NCBI RefSeq assembly: GCF_016587435.1
Contig: NZ_BNJJ01000019.1
Span: 62,001-126,000, forward strand
Source: Dictyobacter formicarum
GTDB taxonomy: Bacteria; Chloroflexota; Ktedonobacteria; Ktedonobacterales; Ktedonobacteraceae
Reading direction: 5' to 3'
Length of the DNA: 64,000 nucleotides
The notes under the pieces were generated by a model. It was not told where the DNA came from. It worked only from the letters and a program-made list of their open reading frames with translations, and did no database searches. Position numbers and translations under genes: made by a program. Positions within the stretch are counted from its first letter, which is position 1. Each line of letters begins with the position of its first letter. Positions 44,791 to 53,735 of the stretch are shown here, in pieces.

Positions 44791-45750
44791 ATGGGTACAG
44801 ATGCGCCAGCTGAAGTAGATATACTCTGGGAAAAATACGTCGAGCACAGGACTGCTGAACTTCGCAATGAATTAATTACACTCTATGCTCCTCTTGTCCG
44901 ATTTGTGGTTGGACGTTTAGGAATACCTCCGACAGGATTATTGGATGCCGAGGATCTTGTCAGCTATGGTATGATTGGCCTAATTAATGCTATTGATCGC
45001 TTTGATCCTGCTCGTGGGGTTCGCTTTGAAGCATTTGCTTCCGTGCGCATTCGCGGCGCTGTCATTGATCAACTGCGTTCTCTCAACTGGCTACCACGCT
45101 CAGCGATCTCACGGGTGCGCCAGGTTGAAAGTGCATTGGCAGTACTGGAGCAGCGTCTGGGGCGGCCAGCTAAGGAAAACGAAGTAGCGGAGGAAATAGG
45201 GGTGTCGACGGAACGCTATCGGCAAATGCTGTTAGAAATGAACGCCACGGTACTCTCTCTTGATGCTCCACTTGGCTCTCTCCTCCAAGATGACGAAGTG
45301 ACCTCCCTCTCTGAATTGCTAGAGGATCAAAGTTCTCCTGGGCCTGTCGAACAGGCTGAACAGCAGGAACTCACAGATATACTGGGAGAGGCAGTCGATC
45401 ATTTGCCCGAGCGTGAAAAACTGCTATTAGCTTTGTACTATCAAGAAGAATTGACTATGAAGGAGATCAGCAAAGTCTTAAGTGTCTCGGAGTCACGTGT
45501 CTGTCAGCTGCATATACAGGCTATTATGCGGCTGCGAAGCGCTCTCCATACGTATCGTCTGGACGAAGGGGAGCAGGGGGAAACAGTCAGTGCCGGTCGG
45601 GGTCGTAAGAAACATTCAGGCGCGGCAAAAGGGAACGCTCGCCCAAAAGAAAACACGGGTTCTGTCTCTCATACCTATGCGAATCAGGAAACGAGAAAAA
45701 CAAAAGCGCTGTCAGGAAATGGGTCGCGTGGTCGCAGGAAAATTTCTTGA
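44791..45750 (+). CDS. FliA/WhiG-type (sigma-28 group) RNA polymerase sigma factor
   Basis: A 319-residue sigma-70 family protein. Region 2 (RNELITLYAPLVRFVVGRLGIP...DLVSYGMIGLINAIDRFDPARGVRFEAFASVRIRGAVIDQLR) is of the FliA/WhiG/SigD group, with the RSLNWLPRS extension. Region 3 follows (VESALAVLEQRLGRPAKENEVAEEIG). Region 4 has LTMKEISKVLSVSESRVCQLHIQAI. A ~60-residue basic tail is added. ATG 44791 follows AAAGGGGTG. The FlgM-like gene and csrA come next. WhiG controls sporulation in Streptomyces and FliA controls flagella; no flagellar gene lies here. Confidence 0.92.
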   Translation: MGTDAPAEVDILWEKYVEHRTAELRNELITLYAPLVRFVVGRLGIPPTGLLDAEDLVSYGMIGLINAIDRFDPARGVRFEAFASVRIRGAVIDQLRSLNWLPRSAISRVRQVESALAVLEQRLGRPAKENEVAEEIGVSTERYRQMLLEMNATVLSLDAPLGSLLQDDEVTSLSELLEDQSSPGPVEQAEQQELTDILGEAVDHLPEREKLLLALYYQEELTMKEISKVLSVSESRVCQLHIQAIMRLRSALHTYRLDEGEQGETVSAGRGRKKHSGAAKGNARPKENTGSVSHTYANQETRKTKALSGNGSRGRRKIS

Positions 45751-45902
45751 CGCTGCGCGAAGCCTGGCCTGATCTGGCCCTATTGAACATAAAAATTGGG
45801 TCCGATACTATGGTGTATGATGGGAAAGGGAGAATGGATGGGCTGAAATTAATGGAACGTCTGACGCTCATGCGACGTGTTTTCTTATAGGGAGTCGTTT
45901 CC

Positions 45903-46202
45903 ATGAAAGTAGGTAGTGTGGGCTCGCAATTGTACCTGATTAATGCGCAGCAGAGAGATTGCACCAATCAGCCGTCTCGGCAGAGGTCATTGTCCTGGTT
46001 AGATCAGGTGGCTCGTGTAGCGCGTATGGTCACAATACCATGGTTGATAGGTATCGCACCGCTGGCACCGGTGGAATATGAGGCTCGTGTTGATGAATTG
46101 CAAACGTGTATTCGTATTGGTGCCTATAGTGTTGATAGTATTGCCCTGGCAAGGTGTATACTAAGAAATGAAACCCATTTTGTATGTATACATCAAGAGT
46201 AA
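45903..46202 (+). CDS. FlgM-like anti-sigma factor candidate
   Basis: A 99-residue protein. Its C-terminal part, RVDELQTCIRIGAYSVDSIALARCIL (62-87, given here without a break only for naming), follows the FlgM pattern of an ELK-type helix, a G-x-Y-x-VDS turn and an IA helix. FlgM uses this part to hold sigma-28. The N-terminal ~55 residues are unlike FlgM. RBS AGGGAG lies eight bases before the ATG. It sits 150 bp behind a sigma-28-group gene, which strongly supports the pairing. Experimental proof of binding is lacking. Confidence 0.68.
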   Translation: MKVGSVGSQLYLINAQQRDCTNQPSRQRSLSWLDQVARVARMVTIPWLIGIAPLAPVEYEARVDELQTCIRIGAYSVDSIALARCILRNETHFVCIHQE

Positions 46203-46390
46203 TTGTGATTTGAATTAGCCAGGTTTGCTCTACCCACCGTGTTATCCCTTTGCGTCTAATGAAAGTTGCATGGCGACCCGCATGCGCTACTTGATTTTTC
46301 TTATGCGGTCACGCTGAAAGAGGCGCCCTTGCTAATGTTAGTCGCGGCGCAGGGACGCTTAGGCTATGCTTCTTATGAAGGGAGCTTTAC

Positions 46391-46642
46391 ATGCTTGTTT
46401 TGCGACGAAAAGTTGGTGAAAGTATTGTGCTTGCTGGGGTGATCAACATTTCAGTGTTGGCTGTCGAGGGTGAGCGCGTCAAAATAGGGATTAGTGCGCC
46501 CCCTGATGTGACTATTGTGCGTGAGGAACTGTTGCGTACAAATGTTACAGAGCCGGGTACGAATCCGGCTCCAAACCCGGCCACAAACCCAACAACAAAT
46601 CCGAATACACCTACGCCTCCTGCTCAACCACAACCTCGATAA
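46391..46642 (+). CDS. csrA: Carbon storage regulator CsrA with Pro/Asn-rich tail
   Basis: An 83-residue CsrA. Residues 1-50 are the canonical RNA-binding dimer: MLVLRRKVGESIVLAG, I.I.V.....KIGI.AP, V.I.REEL. The usual Arg-Glu-Glu of the core is present. The last ~32 residues are a Pro/Asn/Thr repeat (TNPAPNPATNP...), absent from standard CsrA (61-75 residues). CsrA binds GGA-loop hairpins near ribosome sites to control translation. RBS GAAGGGAG. It follows the sigma factor and FlgM-like genes, so the locus combines transcriptional and post-transcriptional control. Confidence 0.93.
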   Translation: MLVLRRKVGESIVLAGVINISVLAVEGERVKIGISAPPDVTIVREELLRTNVTEPGTNPAPNPATNPTTNPNTPTPPAQPQPR

Positions 46643-46825
46643 TGACAACCTGTGGCATTGCGTTTTCTGGTGGCTCCCCTGGCTGATTTCCAGACAGAAT
46701 AGGTGTTCTTCTCCAGAGGCGTAGAATGGTGCGTCAGGCAACAAGATACGAGCTGTGCTGAAGTGGTATGGAAGCTTAGAACGTCTTTGGGGTTTTCCCA
46801 GAATCTTTTATAAGGGCGTTGTTTG

Positions 46826-46854
46826 TTCGTACCCACAATTTGTGGGTACGAACT
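46826..46854 (+). terminator. Perfect palindromic terminator between csrA and ino1
   Basis: GTTCGTACCCACAA and its exact complement are separated by one base (29 bp in all) and followed by T6 on the plus strand. It lies 184 bp past csrA and 6 bp before the ino1 stop, so it may serve both. Confidence 0.85.
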
Positions 46855-46860
46855 TTTTTG

Positions 46861-48012
46861 TTATTCGATCGTGCTTTCAGTTTTGTGGCCGTTGACACGC
46901 TCTATGGGCGTAGCCGGTGCGTCTGCGTTGGCTGCTTCCTTGGTGATGAAGGCCTCAGTCAATTCGCGGGCGACATCATCATGATATTGCACTGGTGGTG
47001 ATTTCATCAGGTAAGAGCTCGGACCTTCCAGGGTACCGCTGATACCGCGATCCAGGGCCAGCTTGATCAGGCGAACCGCGTCGATGACTACGCCAGCCGA
47101 GTTAGGTGAATCCCAGACCTCAAGTTTGAGCTCGGCATTTAGAGGTACATCGCCAAAGGTCCGGCCCTCCAGTCGGATATAGGCCCATTTGCGATCCTTC
47201 AACCAGGCCACGTAGTCCGATGGGCCGATATGTACATTGTCGTCGCCGATATCATAATCTAACTGACTGGTGACTGCATTGGTCTTGCTGATTTTCTTCG
47301 ATTCCAGGCGATCACGCTCCAACATATTATAGAAGTCGGTATTACCACCCACATTTAACTGCATGGTGCGTTCCAGCTTGACGCCGCGTTCGCGGAAGAG
47401 GCGCGTCATCATACGGTGGACTATGGTGGCGCCTACCTGGCTTTTGATGTCATCGCCAATGATTGGTAGTCCCGCCTCTTTGAAGCGTTCTTGCCAGTAT
47501 TTTTCACGCGCAATAAAGACCGGCACGCAGTTGACAAAGCCCACGCCAGCTTTCAGAATCTGTTCTACATACCACTTGGTCGCGGTCTCTGATCCAACGG
47601 GAAGATAACTGATGACCACATCGGTTCTGGTCTCTTTCAAAATTTTGACGATATCATCGGTCTGGCCCGGTGCTTTCGTGATGATTTGAGACAAATATTT
47701 GCCCAGACCATCATGGGTCATGCCACGATAGACTTTGACCCCTAGATGGGGCACATCCGCGAAGCGATAGGTGTTATTGGGTTCGGCATAGATGGCCTCG
47801 CTTAAATCCTTACCGACCTTGTTCTTATCTATATCGAAAGCTGCTGTGAACTCGATATCGCGAATATGATAGCCACCTAGATTGACATGCATCAAGCCTG
47901 GCACAAAGTCCTCTTCCTGGGCATTCTGATAGTAATGGACTCCCTGTACAAGCGAGCTGGCGCAATTACCGACGCCAATAATCGCTACACGTACCTTCTT
48001 GTTATTAGCCAT
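46861..48012 (-). CDS. ino1: Inositol-3-phosphate synthase
   Basis: A 383-residue myo-inositol-1-phosphate synthase of the actinobacterial/archaeal type, converting glucose 6-phosphate to inositol 1-phosphate with NAD. The NAD fold starts [18 protein letters not shown]. Other marks: [33 protein letters not shown] (Lys in the active site), [13 protein letters not shown] and [16 protein letters not shown] 48012 lies 11 bases from GAGGAG; upstream in-frame starts lack a site. Inositol could feed phosphatidylinositol or a mycothiol-like pathway; nothing here decides which. Confidence 0.95.
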   Translation of the reverse strand: MANNKKVRVAIIGVGNCASSLVQGVHYYQNAQEEDFVPGLMHVNLGGYHIRDIEFTAAFDIDKNKVGKDLSEAIYAEPNNTYRFADVPHLGVKVYRGMTHDGLGKYLSQIITKAPGQTDDIVKILKETRTDVVISYLPVGSETATKWYVEQILKAGVGFVNCVPVFIAREKYWQERFKEAGLPIIGDDIKSQVGATIVHRMMTRLFRERGVKLERTMQLNVGGNTDFYNMLERDRLESKKISKTNAVTSQLDYDIGDDNVHIGPSDYVAWLKDRKWAYIRLEGRTFGDVPLNAELKLEVWDSPNSAGVVIDAVRLIKLALDRGISGTLEGPSSYLMKSPPVQYHDDVARELTEAFITKEAANADAPATPIERVNGHKTESTIE

Positions 48013-48305
48013 TAAGTCTGTGACTCCTCTACGATGTACTTTTACACATTTATTCAGAGAAATAAACATCAACCGATTGACCAGAAAAGACATGTGAATG
48101 GAGTCCTGTCCCTGAGTGAGCTTATTTCCCTGAAAAATAAGTAATTTTCATTCAGATAAAGCAGTAAAGAGCTATACCTGAATGCAGCTAAAAGATTACG
48201 CTGCGTATTAATATACCCCCAACGAAATATGAATTGCCAATAATTCTTTTATAATTCTTCTGCAAAGAGTTGACCGTTTGCGGGCGGACGCACCTTTTTT
48301 TGTGA

Positions 48306-48369
48306 TGTGATGTGGAAAATATGCCCCGGCACATTTTCCACATCACATTTTTTTGAGCACCGGGGGCGC
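48306..48369 (+). repeat. Dispersed long-hairpin element, copy 5
   Basis: A 20-bp stem with one mismatch (48306-48325 with 48328-48347; core GATGTGGAAAATATGCC), then TTTTTTTGAG. A triloop hairpin GCACC-GGG-GGCGC (48357-48369) with one A-C mismatch follows. A GC-rich stretch and T7 (48282-48301) precede it. It lies between the divergent ino1 and cysC genes. The flanks 48013-48300 and 48400-48730 hold no gene but must carry both promoters. Confidence 0.8.
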
Positions 48370-48730
48370 GAAAACGTATACGTAGAGATCATAGCGCGTA
48401 CGGGAATCAAACACGCTCAAAAAACCAGAAGAAAGTCCAGAAGGAAGTATTGTTGTTGCTGCTCGACATTGGCTGCAAAAAAATGCAGCGTATTATATAT
48501 ATTCTGACCATACGAGTTGTGACTGGCGTTGCTATTTTGCACGATAAATGCTGGCCATTGCGCAAATTATAGTATTTAATTGAAACTGATGTTACAATAT
48601 TCCTACGAAAAATCTAATCCATGCAATCAGGCTGTCTGTCTCGCAGTAGTGTGGTATCAGGCCATAGTTGATTGCTAGATAGGATAAATTTCATCCTGAT
48701 GATTGCTGTTTGACAAAGGAGAGACTCGTT

Positions 48731-49285
48731 ATGGCAAACGCTGGTTTTACTATCTGGTTCACTGGTCTGTCTGGTGCTGGCAAGAGTACTTTATCTGAGA
48801 TTATTGAGCAGCGCTTACGGGCCCGGGGCCGCAATGTTGAAGTTCTGGATGGAGATGTGGTGCGTACTCATCTGAGTAAAGGGTTGGGATTTAGCAAGGA
48901 GGATCGCGACACTAATATCAAGCGTATCGCGTTCGTATGTGGCTTGCTGACCCGCAATGGTGTTGTCTGTATCTCTGCCGCTATTTCTCCTTATCGTGAG
49001 GCTCGTGAATGGGCCCGGCAGGAGATCGGAAACTTTGTGGAAGTTTATGTGAAGTGCCCTATTGATGTGTGTCGCCAGCGTGATGTCAAGGGTCTTTATA
49101 AGCTTGTGGATGAGGGAAAAGTCAAGAATTTTACCGGTGTGGATGATCCCTATGAGGAACCAGAGCATCCCGAGCTGGTTATCGAGACAGATAAAGAAAC
49201 CATCGAGGAGAGTGTCGGTCGTATTTTTGCTAAATTAGAAGAGTTAGGCTACCTGGAGCCAGAGGCAATTATTGGACGCGTGTAA
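48731..49285 (+). CDS. cysC: Adenylylsulfate (APS) kinase
   Basis: A 184-residue APS kinase, which phosphorylates APS to PAPS. The P-loop is GLSGAGKST, followed by LDGDVVRTHLSKGLGFSKEDRDTNIKRIAFV (Asp and Arg of the APS site) and ISPYREAREWAR. The lid is KGLYKLVDEGKVKNFTGVDDPYEEPEHPELVI. ATG 48731 follows AAGGAGAG; a TTG at 48710 is unlikely. The sat gene follows after 96 bp. Together they activate sulfate; no PAPS reductase or sulfotransferase is in the window. Confidence 0.95.
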   Translation: MANAGFTIWFTGLSGAGKSTLSEIIEQRLRARGRNVEVLDGDVVRTHLSKGLGFSKEDRDTNIKRIAFVCGLLTRNGVVCISAAISPYREAREWARQEIGNFVEVYVKCPIDVCRQRDVKGLYKLVDEGKVKNFTGVDDPYEEPEHPELVIETDKETIEESVGRIFAKLEELGYLEPEAIIGRV

Positions 49286-49381
49286 TCCAATTCGCCTGTC
49301 ATTGTCTGGAAGGAAAGCGCCTGTAAATGGCGCACAGGACACTAGTTCTTTACTTGTTTCTTATGTAGAGGGAAGTGTATT

Positions 49382-50554
49382 ATGTCAAATGGCTTGATTG
49401 CGCCCCATGGTGGGGAATTGATTATTAATCAGGTAGCGGAAGCGGAGAGGGCGGCACTGGTGGAGCGGGCTGCCGCATTGCCTCAGATTACGATTGGTTC
49501 GCGGCAACTGGCGGACCTGGAGATGCTGGCCAATGGAGCATATAGTCCGTTGCGCGGGTTTATGACGCGGGCGGATTATCTGTCTGTGGTGAATACGATG
49601 CATCTGAGCAATGGTTTACCATGGTCTATTCCAATTACCCTGTCGGTGACGACTGAGCAGGCGGCAGAGATACCAGAAGGCTCTGAAGTGGCGCTGGTCA
49701 ATGCTGATGGTGTTGTGCAGGCAGTGCTGACAGTGCAGGAAAAGTTCGGCTATGATAAGGCCCTGGAAGCTCGCCAAGTCTATCGTACAGAAGAAGAGGC
49801 GCATCCCGGCGTGAGGGTTGTTTATCAGCAAGGTGATGTGCTGCTGGGTGGACCGGTTCAGGTCGTGGCATTGCAGCCGCAGACCTTTGCGCAATACCGC
49901 TACACCCCAACTCAGTCGCGAGCTTTGTTTGCTGAGCGCGGCTGGAAGCGTATCGTGGCTTTCCAGACCCGCAATCCTGTCCATCGTGCCCATGAATATA
50001 TTCAGAAGTGTGCGCTCGAAACCGTGGATGGTCTGTATTTGCATCCTTTGGTGGGTGATACCAAGGGCGACGATATTCCAGCTGATGTACGCATGCGTTG
50101 CTATGAAATCCTGCTGGAAAATTATTATCCGCAGGATCGGGTGATTCTGGGCGTGCTTCCGGCGGCCATGCGCTATGCGGGACCTCGCGAGGCCATTTTC
50201 CATGCACTGATGCGTAAGAACTATGGTTGTTCACACTTTATCGTTGGGCGTGACCATGCGGGCGTCGGTAATTATTATGGTACCTATGATGCCCAGCATA
50301 TCTTTGCCGAATTTGATGCCGATAAGCTGGGTATTACACCGATGTTTTTCGACCATACCTTCTTCTGCAAAGTTTGTGACGCTATGGCTTCCAAAAAGAC
50401 CTGCCCGCATGGCAGTGAGAGCCATGTGATGTTGAGCGGCACCAAAGTGCGCCAGATGTTGCAGGCGGGTGAGGTTCCACCTCGCGAGTTTTCGCGGCCC
50501 GAAGTGGCAAGCGTACTGATCGAAGCGATGCGCCAGCCGATTACGCAAGGATAG
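49382..50554 (+). CDS. sat: Sulfate adenylyltransferase (ATP sulfurylase)
   Basis: A 390-residue homo-oligomeric-type ATP sulfurylase, making APS from sulfate and ATP. Motifs: [15 protein letters not shown] with the HxxH of the active site, [28 protein letters not shown] and [13 protein letters not shown] zinc-type cluster FCKVCDAM...KTCPHG is typical of sulfur-oxidiser and Gram-positive forms. RBS AGAGGGAAG. Behind cysC in one probable operon, ended by hairpin 1 of the repeat element at 50571. Confidence 0.96.
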   Translation: MSNGLIAPHGGELIINQVAEAERAALVERAAALPQITIGSRQLADLEMLANGAYSPLRGFMTRADYLSVVNTMHLSNGLPWSIPITLSVTTEQAAEIPEGSEVALVNADGVVQAVLTVQEKFGYDKALEARQVYRTEEEAHPGVRVVYQQGDVLLGGPVQVVALQPQTFAQYRYTPTQSRALFAERGWKRIVAFQTRNPVHRAHEYIQKCALETVDGLYLHPLVGDTKGDDIPADVRMRCYEILLENYYPQDRVILGVLPAAMRYAGPREAIFHALMRKNYGCSHFIVGRDHAGVGNYYGTYDAQHIFAEFDADKLGITPMFFDHTFFCKVCDAMASKKTCPHGSESHVMLSGTKVRQMLQAGEVPPREFSRPEVASVLIEAMRQPITQG

Positions 50555-50570
50555 AGCGTGCACAAGGCTC

Positions 50571-50700
50571 TGGGGACGCTGACGTCCCCACTCTTTTTTT
50601 CATTATGTTGGGTGCAAAATATGCGCAAGGCGCATATTTTGCACCCAACATAATGACTTTTTGAGCGCCGCAGGCGCGAATCGTCAGGGGTCGCAGACAC
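50571..50700 (+). repeat. Dispersed long-hairpin element, copy 6 (fullest copy)
   Basis: Hairpin 1 TGGGGACG-ctga-CGTCCCCA (50571-50590) then CTCTTTTTTT. Hairpin 2 is a perfect 26-bp stem (50601-50626 with 50630-50655) with core GGTGCAAAATATGCGC and a 3-base loop. Then TTTTTGAG, hairpin 3 GCGCC-GCA-GGCGC (50665-50677) and tail GAATCGTCAGGGGTCGCAG. Order and spacing match the copy at 26060. In hairpin 1 an A-T pair here replaces a G-C pair there, and in hairpin 3 a G-C pair replaces T-A. Confidence 0.9.
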
Positions 50701-50736
50701 ACAACGCATGCTTTTCAAGCATACTCAGAGCATATG

Positions 50737-51666
50737 TTATGCCTGTTGACGGAAGAAGTCAACGGTGGCCTTCACGCCTTCCTCAAAGCTTACGGACGGC
50801 TTCCAGGCCAGTAGACGCTCGGCTTTGCTGGCATTGAAGACGGCCTGGTAGATATCGCCTGGTCGTTTGGGCGCTCTGGTAATCGGCGCTTCAAAACCAG
50901 TAAAGGTGCTGAGGATATGGTAGATCTCGTTCACTGAGACGGGTCGGCCGCTGCCGATACAGAAGATTTCGTTATCACCGCGTTGCAGCGCCTGCACGTT
51001 GGCACGTGCGACATCTCCTACAAAAACATAATCTTTACGTTGCTCGCCATCCCAGTCGATGCGTACCCCTTCGTGGTTCAGGAAACGCTTTGCGAAGATA
51101 GAAATCACGCCAGCTTCCCCATTGGGATCCTGCCGTGGTCCGTACACGTTACCATAGCGAAGTGCGGTAAAGTTGAGTCCCTGGGACTCTTGCCAGTAGC
51201 GTAGATAGTGTTCGGCCACCATTTTAGTGATGCCATAAGGTGATTCGGGACGTTGAGGTGTATCTTCATCTATGGGCAAGCGTACCGGTGTTCCATACGT
51301 GGCGCCTGAAGAGGCAAAGATAACTTTGCGTGCTTCGACCCGCTTGCTCTGGGTTAAAACATTAAGTAAGCCAAGCACATTTACGCGTGCATCGAATTGA
51401 GGATTTTTGGTGGAGATAGCCACGCTATGCTGAGCGGCGTGATGATTGACAATTTCGGGCTGGAATTCCTCGAAGACGCGGCTTAGCGCGCTCTCATCAG
51501 TGATATCTGCATTATAGAAGCGGGCAGCAGGATTGATATTGGCCTCTTTTCCCCCTCCTTCTTCCCACATATTATCTACAATCGCTACTTCGTGGTTCTC
51601 TGCCAGATAGTGATCTGCGATATGGGAGCCAATAAAGCCAGCTCCACCGGTAATCAGTATTCTCAT
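50737..51666 (-). CDS. NAD-dependent nucleotide-sugar epimerase/dehydratase
   Basis: A 309-residue extended short-chain dehydrogenase of the UDP-glucose 4-epimerase-like class. The NAD motif is ILITGGAGFIGSHIADH at the very start. The catalytic Ser is in ASSGATYG, and Tyr-x3-Lys in SPYGITKMVAEHY. Substrate marks are LRYGNVYGPRQDP and YVFVGDVARA. It is somewhat shorter than GalE of Escherichia coli and typical of UDP-glucose/UDP-GlcNAc 4-epimerases or dTDP-glucose enzymes; the exact sugar is not decided. ATG 51666 gives the standard family start; the frame continues 20 codons upstream. The ribosome site is weak. Confidence 0.88.
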   Translation of the reverse strand: MRILITGGAGFIGSHIADHYLAENHEVAIVDNMWEEGGGKEANINPAARFYNADITDESALSRVFEEFQPEIVNHHAAQHSVAISTKNPQFDARVNVLGLLNVLTQSKRVEARKVIFASSGATYGTPVRLPIDEDTPQRPESPYGITKMVAEHYLRYWQESQGLNFTALRYGNVYGPRQDPNGEAGVISIFAKRFLNHEGVRIDWDGEQRKDYVFVGDVARANVQALQRGDNEIFCIGSGRPVSVNEIYHILSTFTGFEAPITRAPKRPGDIYQAVFNASKAERLLAWKPSVSFEEGVKATVDFFRQQA

Positions 51667-51779
51667 AAAGCGCCAGAACCTTTCTGCTGCTATGTAGTCC
51701 AGCTCGATCTGGACTGGCTGGCCCAAATCTTACAGTTTGCGCCATTCCGCGCTCATTGTAGCAGAAGGGAGGGCTAATA

Positions 51780-52586
51780 TCAAATAAATCGGTCTAGTGC
51801 CGTTTGTAACTCTTGCGGTGAAACGATCACTGGAAAAATCTGCAGCCCAGTTACCTGTTGCAGGCGCGTGAGGGCCTGGTTGTCGTGTGGATTGATCATT
51901 GCAACGGTCAGCGTATTGCGCTCACGACCGACTGGATAACAGTGGAGTTCCTGGGCCAGTTGGGGTGGCACAACTTGCAGAACACGAGCCGGTACCTTAC
52001 GAGGCAACAATGATAGATAAGGAATACCAAGCTGACGTGCCTGCTGCGAGAGCTCCTCGTGCTCTATGGTGGCGCTATGGCTCTGGGTGGGTTGAACCTC
52101 GAAGAGCAGATGGCTGTTACGGGCCGCCAGGATGCAACTATGAATGTCAGAGGTTGGATGGGGATAGGCGCTATGACCAATGGCCATTACTGCAGGACGT
52201 AGTATCTCTATTTCGGGGGCGTTGTGAACGCGCCATAGAAGCTCTTCCCATAGACGCTCCTGGACGATCGCCGCTCCATGCATATCGGCCTTAGGTAGGA
52301 GAATATAGAGGGTCGTTTCATGCAGGAGGACCTGGTCGGATTTGCGCACGAGTTTGCGCAGGTGTTCGGCGTAATATTGTATACTCTGCTGGATGTGCGC
52401 TGTGTCAGCACTATGAGCTCTGTCTCTGGAGTCGAAGTGCAGCGGCAAGATAATCAGTGCCAGTGAAGATGTGGCGCCTGCTATCAGATGTTGCATAGCT
52501 GTAGTGACGTCTTGCACACTGTTAATAGATGTTACTGAATATTCAATCAACGAAAATGCAGGAAGTGATAATGCCTTCTTGCACAT
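51780..52586 (-). CDS. Degenerate GGDEF-like domain fused to a MshEN-type domain
   Basis: A 268-residue protein. Residues ~15-165 look like a diguanylate cyclase fold: SLALIILPLHFDS, a helix QQSIQYYAEHLRKLVRKSDQVLLHETTLYILLPKADMHGAAIVQERLWEEL broken here only for reading, where GGDEF should stand but HETTL is found. Catalysis is therefore unlikely. Residues ~185-268 (RQLGIPYLSL, AQELHCYPVGRERNTLTVAMINPHDNQAL, VIVSPQELQTAL) match the C-terminal half of MshEN/GSPII_E_N, a fold that in some proteins binds c-di-GMP. RBS AAGGAG. It may be a c-di-GMP-linked sensor or adaptor. Confidence 0.65.
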   Translation of the reverse strand: MCKKALSLPAFSLIEYSVTSINSVQDVTTAMQHLIAGATSSLALIILPLHFDSRDRAHSADTAHIQQSIQYYAEHLRKLVRKSDQVLLHETTLYILLPKADMHGAAIVQERLWEELLWRVHNAPEIEILRPAVMAIGHSAYPHPTSDIHSCILAARNSHLLFEVQPTQSHSATIEHEELSQQARQLGIPYLSLLPRKVPARVLQVVPPQLAQELHCYPVGRERNTLTVAMINPHDNQALTRLQQVTGLQIFPVIVSPQELQTALDRFI

Positions 52587-52708
52587 GACACGACTCCTTA
52601 GATGAAAAATAATTCGAATGTACTCATACTAAGGATACTGCTATATGGATATAAAGATAGCATGATTATGGTTATGGTTTTGTTAAGACGGTGTTACCTC
52701 GGTTGAGA

Positions 52709-53650
52709 TCATTGTGACACCAGCATACATTGGTTTGCTGTGAGTTGAATGGCTCCCCTTAATCTATCTATATGCTTCAGCAATAGGTCTACATATTGCA
52801 TCAGATTGAGCAGGTGGACTGCCAGGGTTGCATCGTCTCCACGGGGTATGGTGTGGAATTCTGGCAGAATGGTGCCAAAGATGGTCTGGATATTTTCGCG
52901 CAACTGATTCAGCGTTATGTCAATTGAGGATAGGGTGGGATGGAGCAGGGTCTGGCTGGCAAAGATGATGCTGAACGATCCACATGCATGCTTGCACTGC
53001 TGCCAGTACTGGAGGCGCGCGGTCAGGAGGCGGAGGGCCTGCATCCATTGATAGTATGTGCTGTCTGGAATGTAGGCGACTTCAAGAGCGGCCAACATCT
53101 CTGTCTTTTCCTCGTCCTCACCCTCTTGCTGTAAGCGGCGCTTAACTCGATTGGCTCCATAGAGACTACAACTACAATCCAGAGCCCCAAAAATATGTTG
53201 GGCCGAGCTAAGCAATAGCTGTGCCAATGAGGTCTGGCGCTCCAATAATGCTTCAATGTCTTGCAGCACAATTTTCAATCCGCCATACGGTGCATTATCC
53301 ACTGTAACCGCAGGCAGATAAAAAGAGTTAGCCAGCTGATTAGTATGGTGGTACAGGTCAGGGAGCAGCAGCCCATAAAGCAGATCCGTATTTTCAAACA
53401 GTTGGTGCAAACAAACATGCAACAACTCAATTTCTGCGCTGGAGATACGGCCCAGCAAGCAGCGCTGTAGCCGCTCTAATACTAGTTCCAGGCCATAAGT
53501 GTCACTGGATTCCCCTGCATGTTGCGCGTTAGCCAGGTGACCGGGTCGACTTGCAGGAGGAGGAAGTGGAGATGCCATCTGCTGTACCTGGCTGGCCGGC
53601 AAGTCATCAGCACGTTTCAAGGATATTTTTCGTGTATGCTGACTCTTCAA
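52709..53650 (-). CDS. Hypothetical protein, mostly helical
   Basis: A 313-residue soluble protein I do not recognise. The N-terminal ~50 residues are basic then Pro-rich (SPLPPPASRPG). The rest is helical and Leu/Gln-rich (LELVLERLQRCLLGRISSAEIELLHVCLHQLFENTDLLYG..., VHLLNLMQYVDLLLKHIDRLRGAIQLT) with scattered cysteines. A TTG start at 53650 lies nine bases after GTGAGG; no ATG occurs before residue 25. It lies behind the MshEN-type gene's promoter region on the same strand, and a functional link is only possible. Confidence 0.6.
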   Translation of the reverse strand: MKSQHTRKISLKRADDLPASQVQQMASPLPPPASRPGHLANAQHAGESSDTYGLELVLERLQRCLLGRISSAEIELLHVCLHQLFENTDLLYGLLLPDLYHHTNQLANSFYLPAVTVDNAPYGGLKIVLQDIEALLERQTSLAQLLLSSAQHIFGALDCSCSLYGANRVKRRLQQEGEDEEKTEMLAALEVAYIPDSTYYQWMQALRLLTARLQYWQQCKHACGSFSIIFASQTLLHPTLSSIDITLNQLRENIQTIFGTILPEFHTIPRGDDATLAVHLLNLMQYVDLLLKHIDRLRGAIQLTANQCMLVSQ

Positions 53651-53735
53651 CTTTAGTTATCCTCACTTCTGCACATATTTCCTGTTTTTATTGTACACCT
53701 AACCTTAAATACAACCAGAACTCCCCATACTGAGC

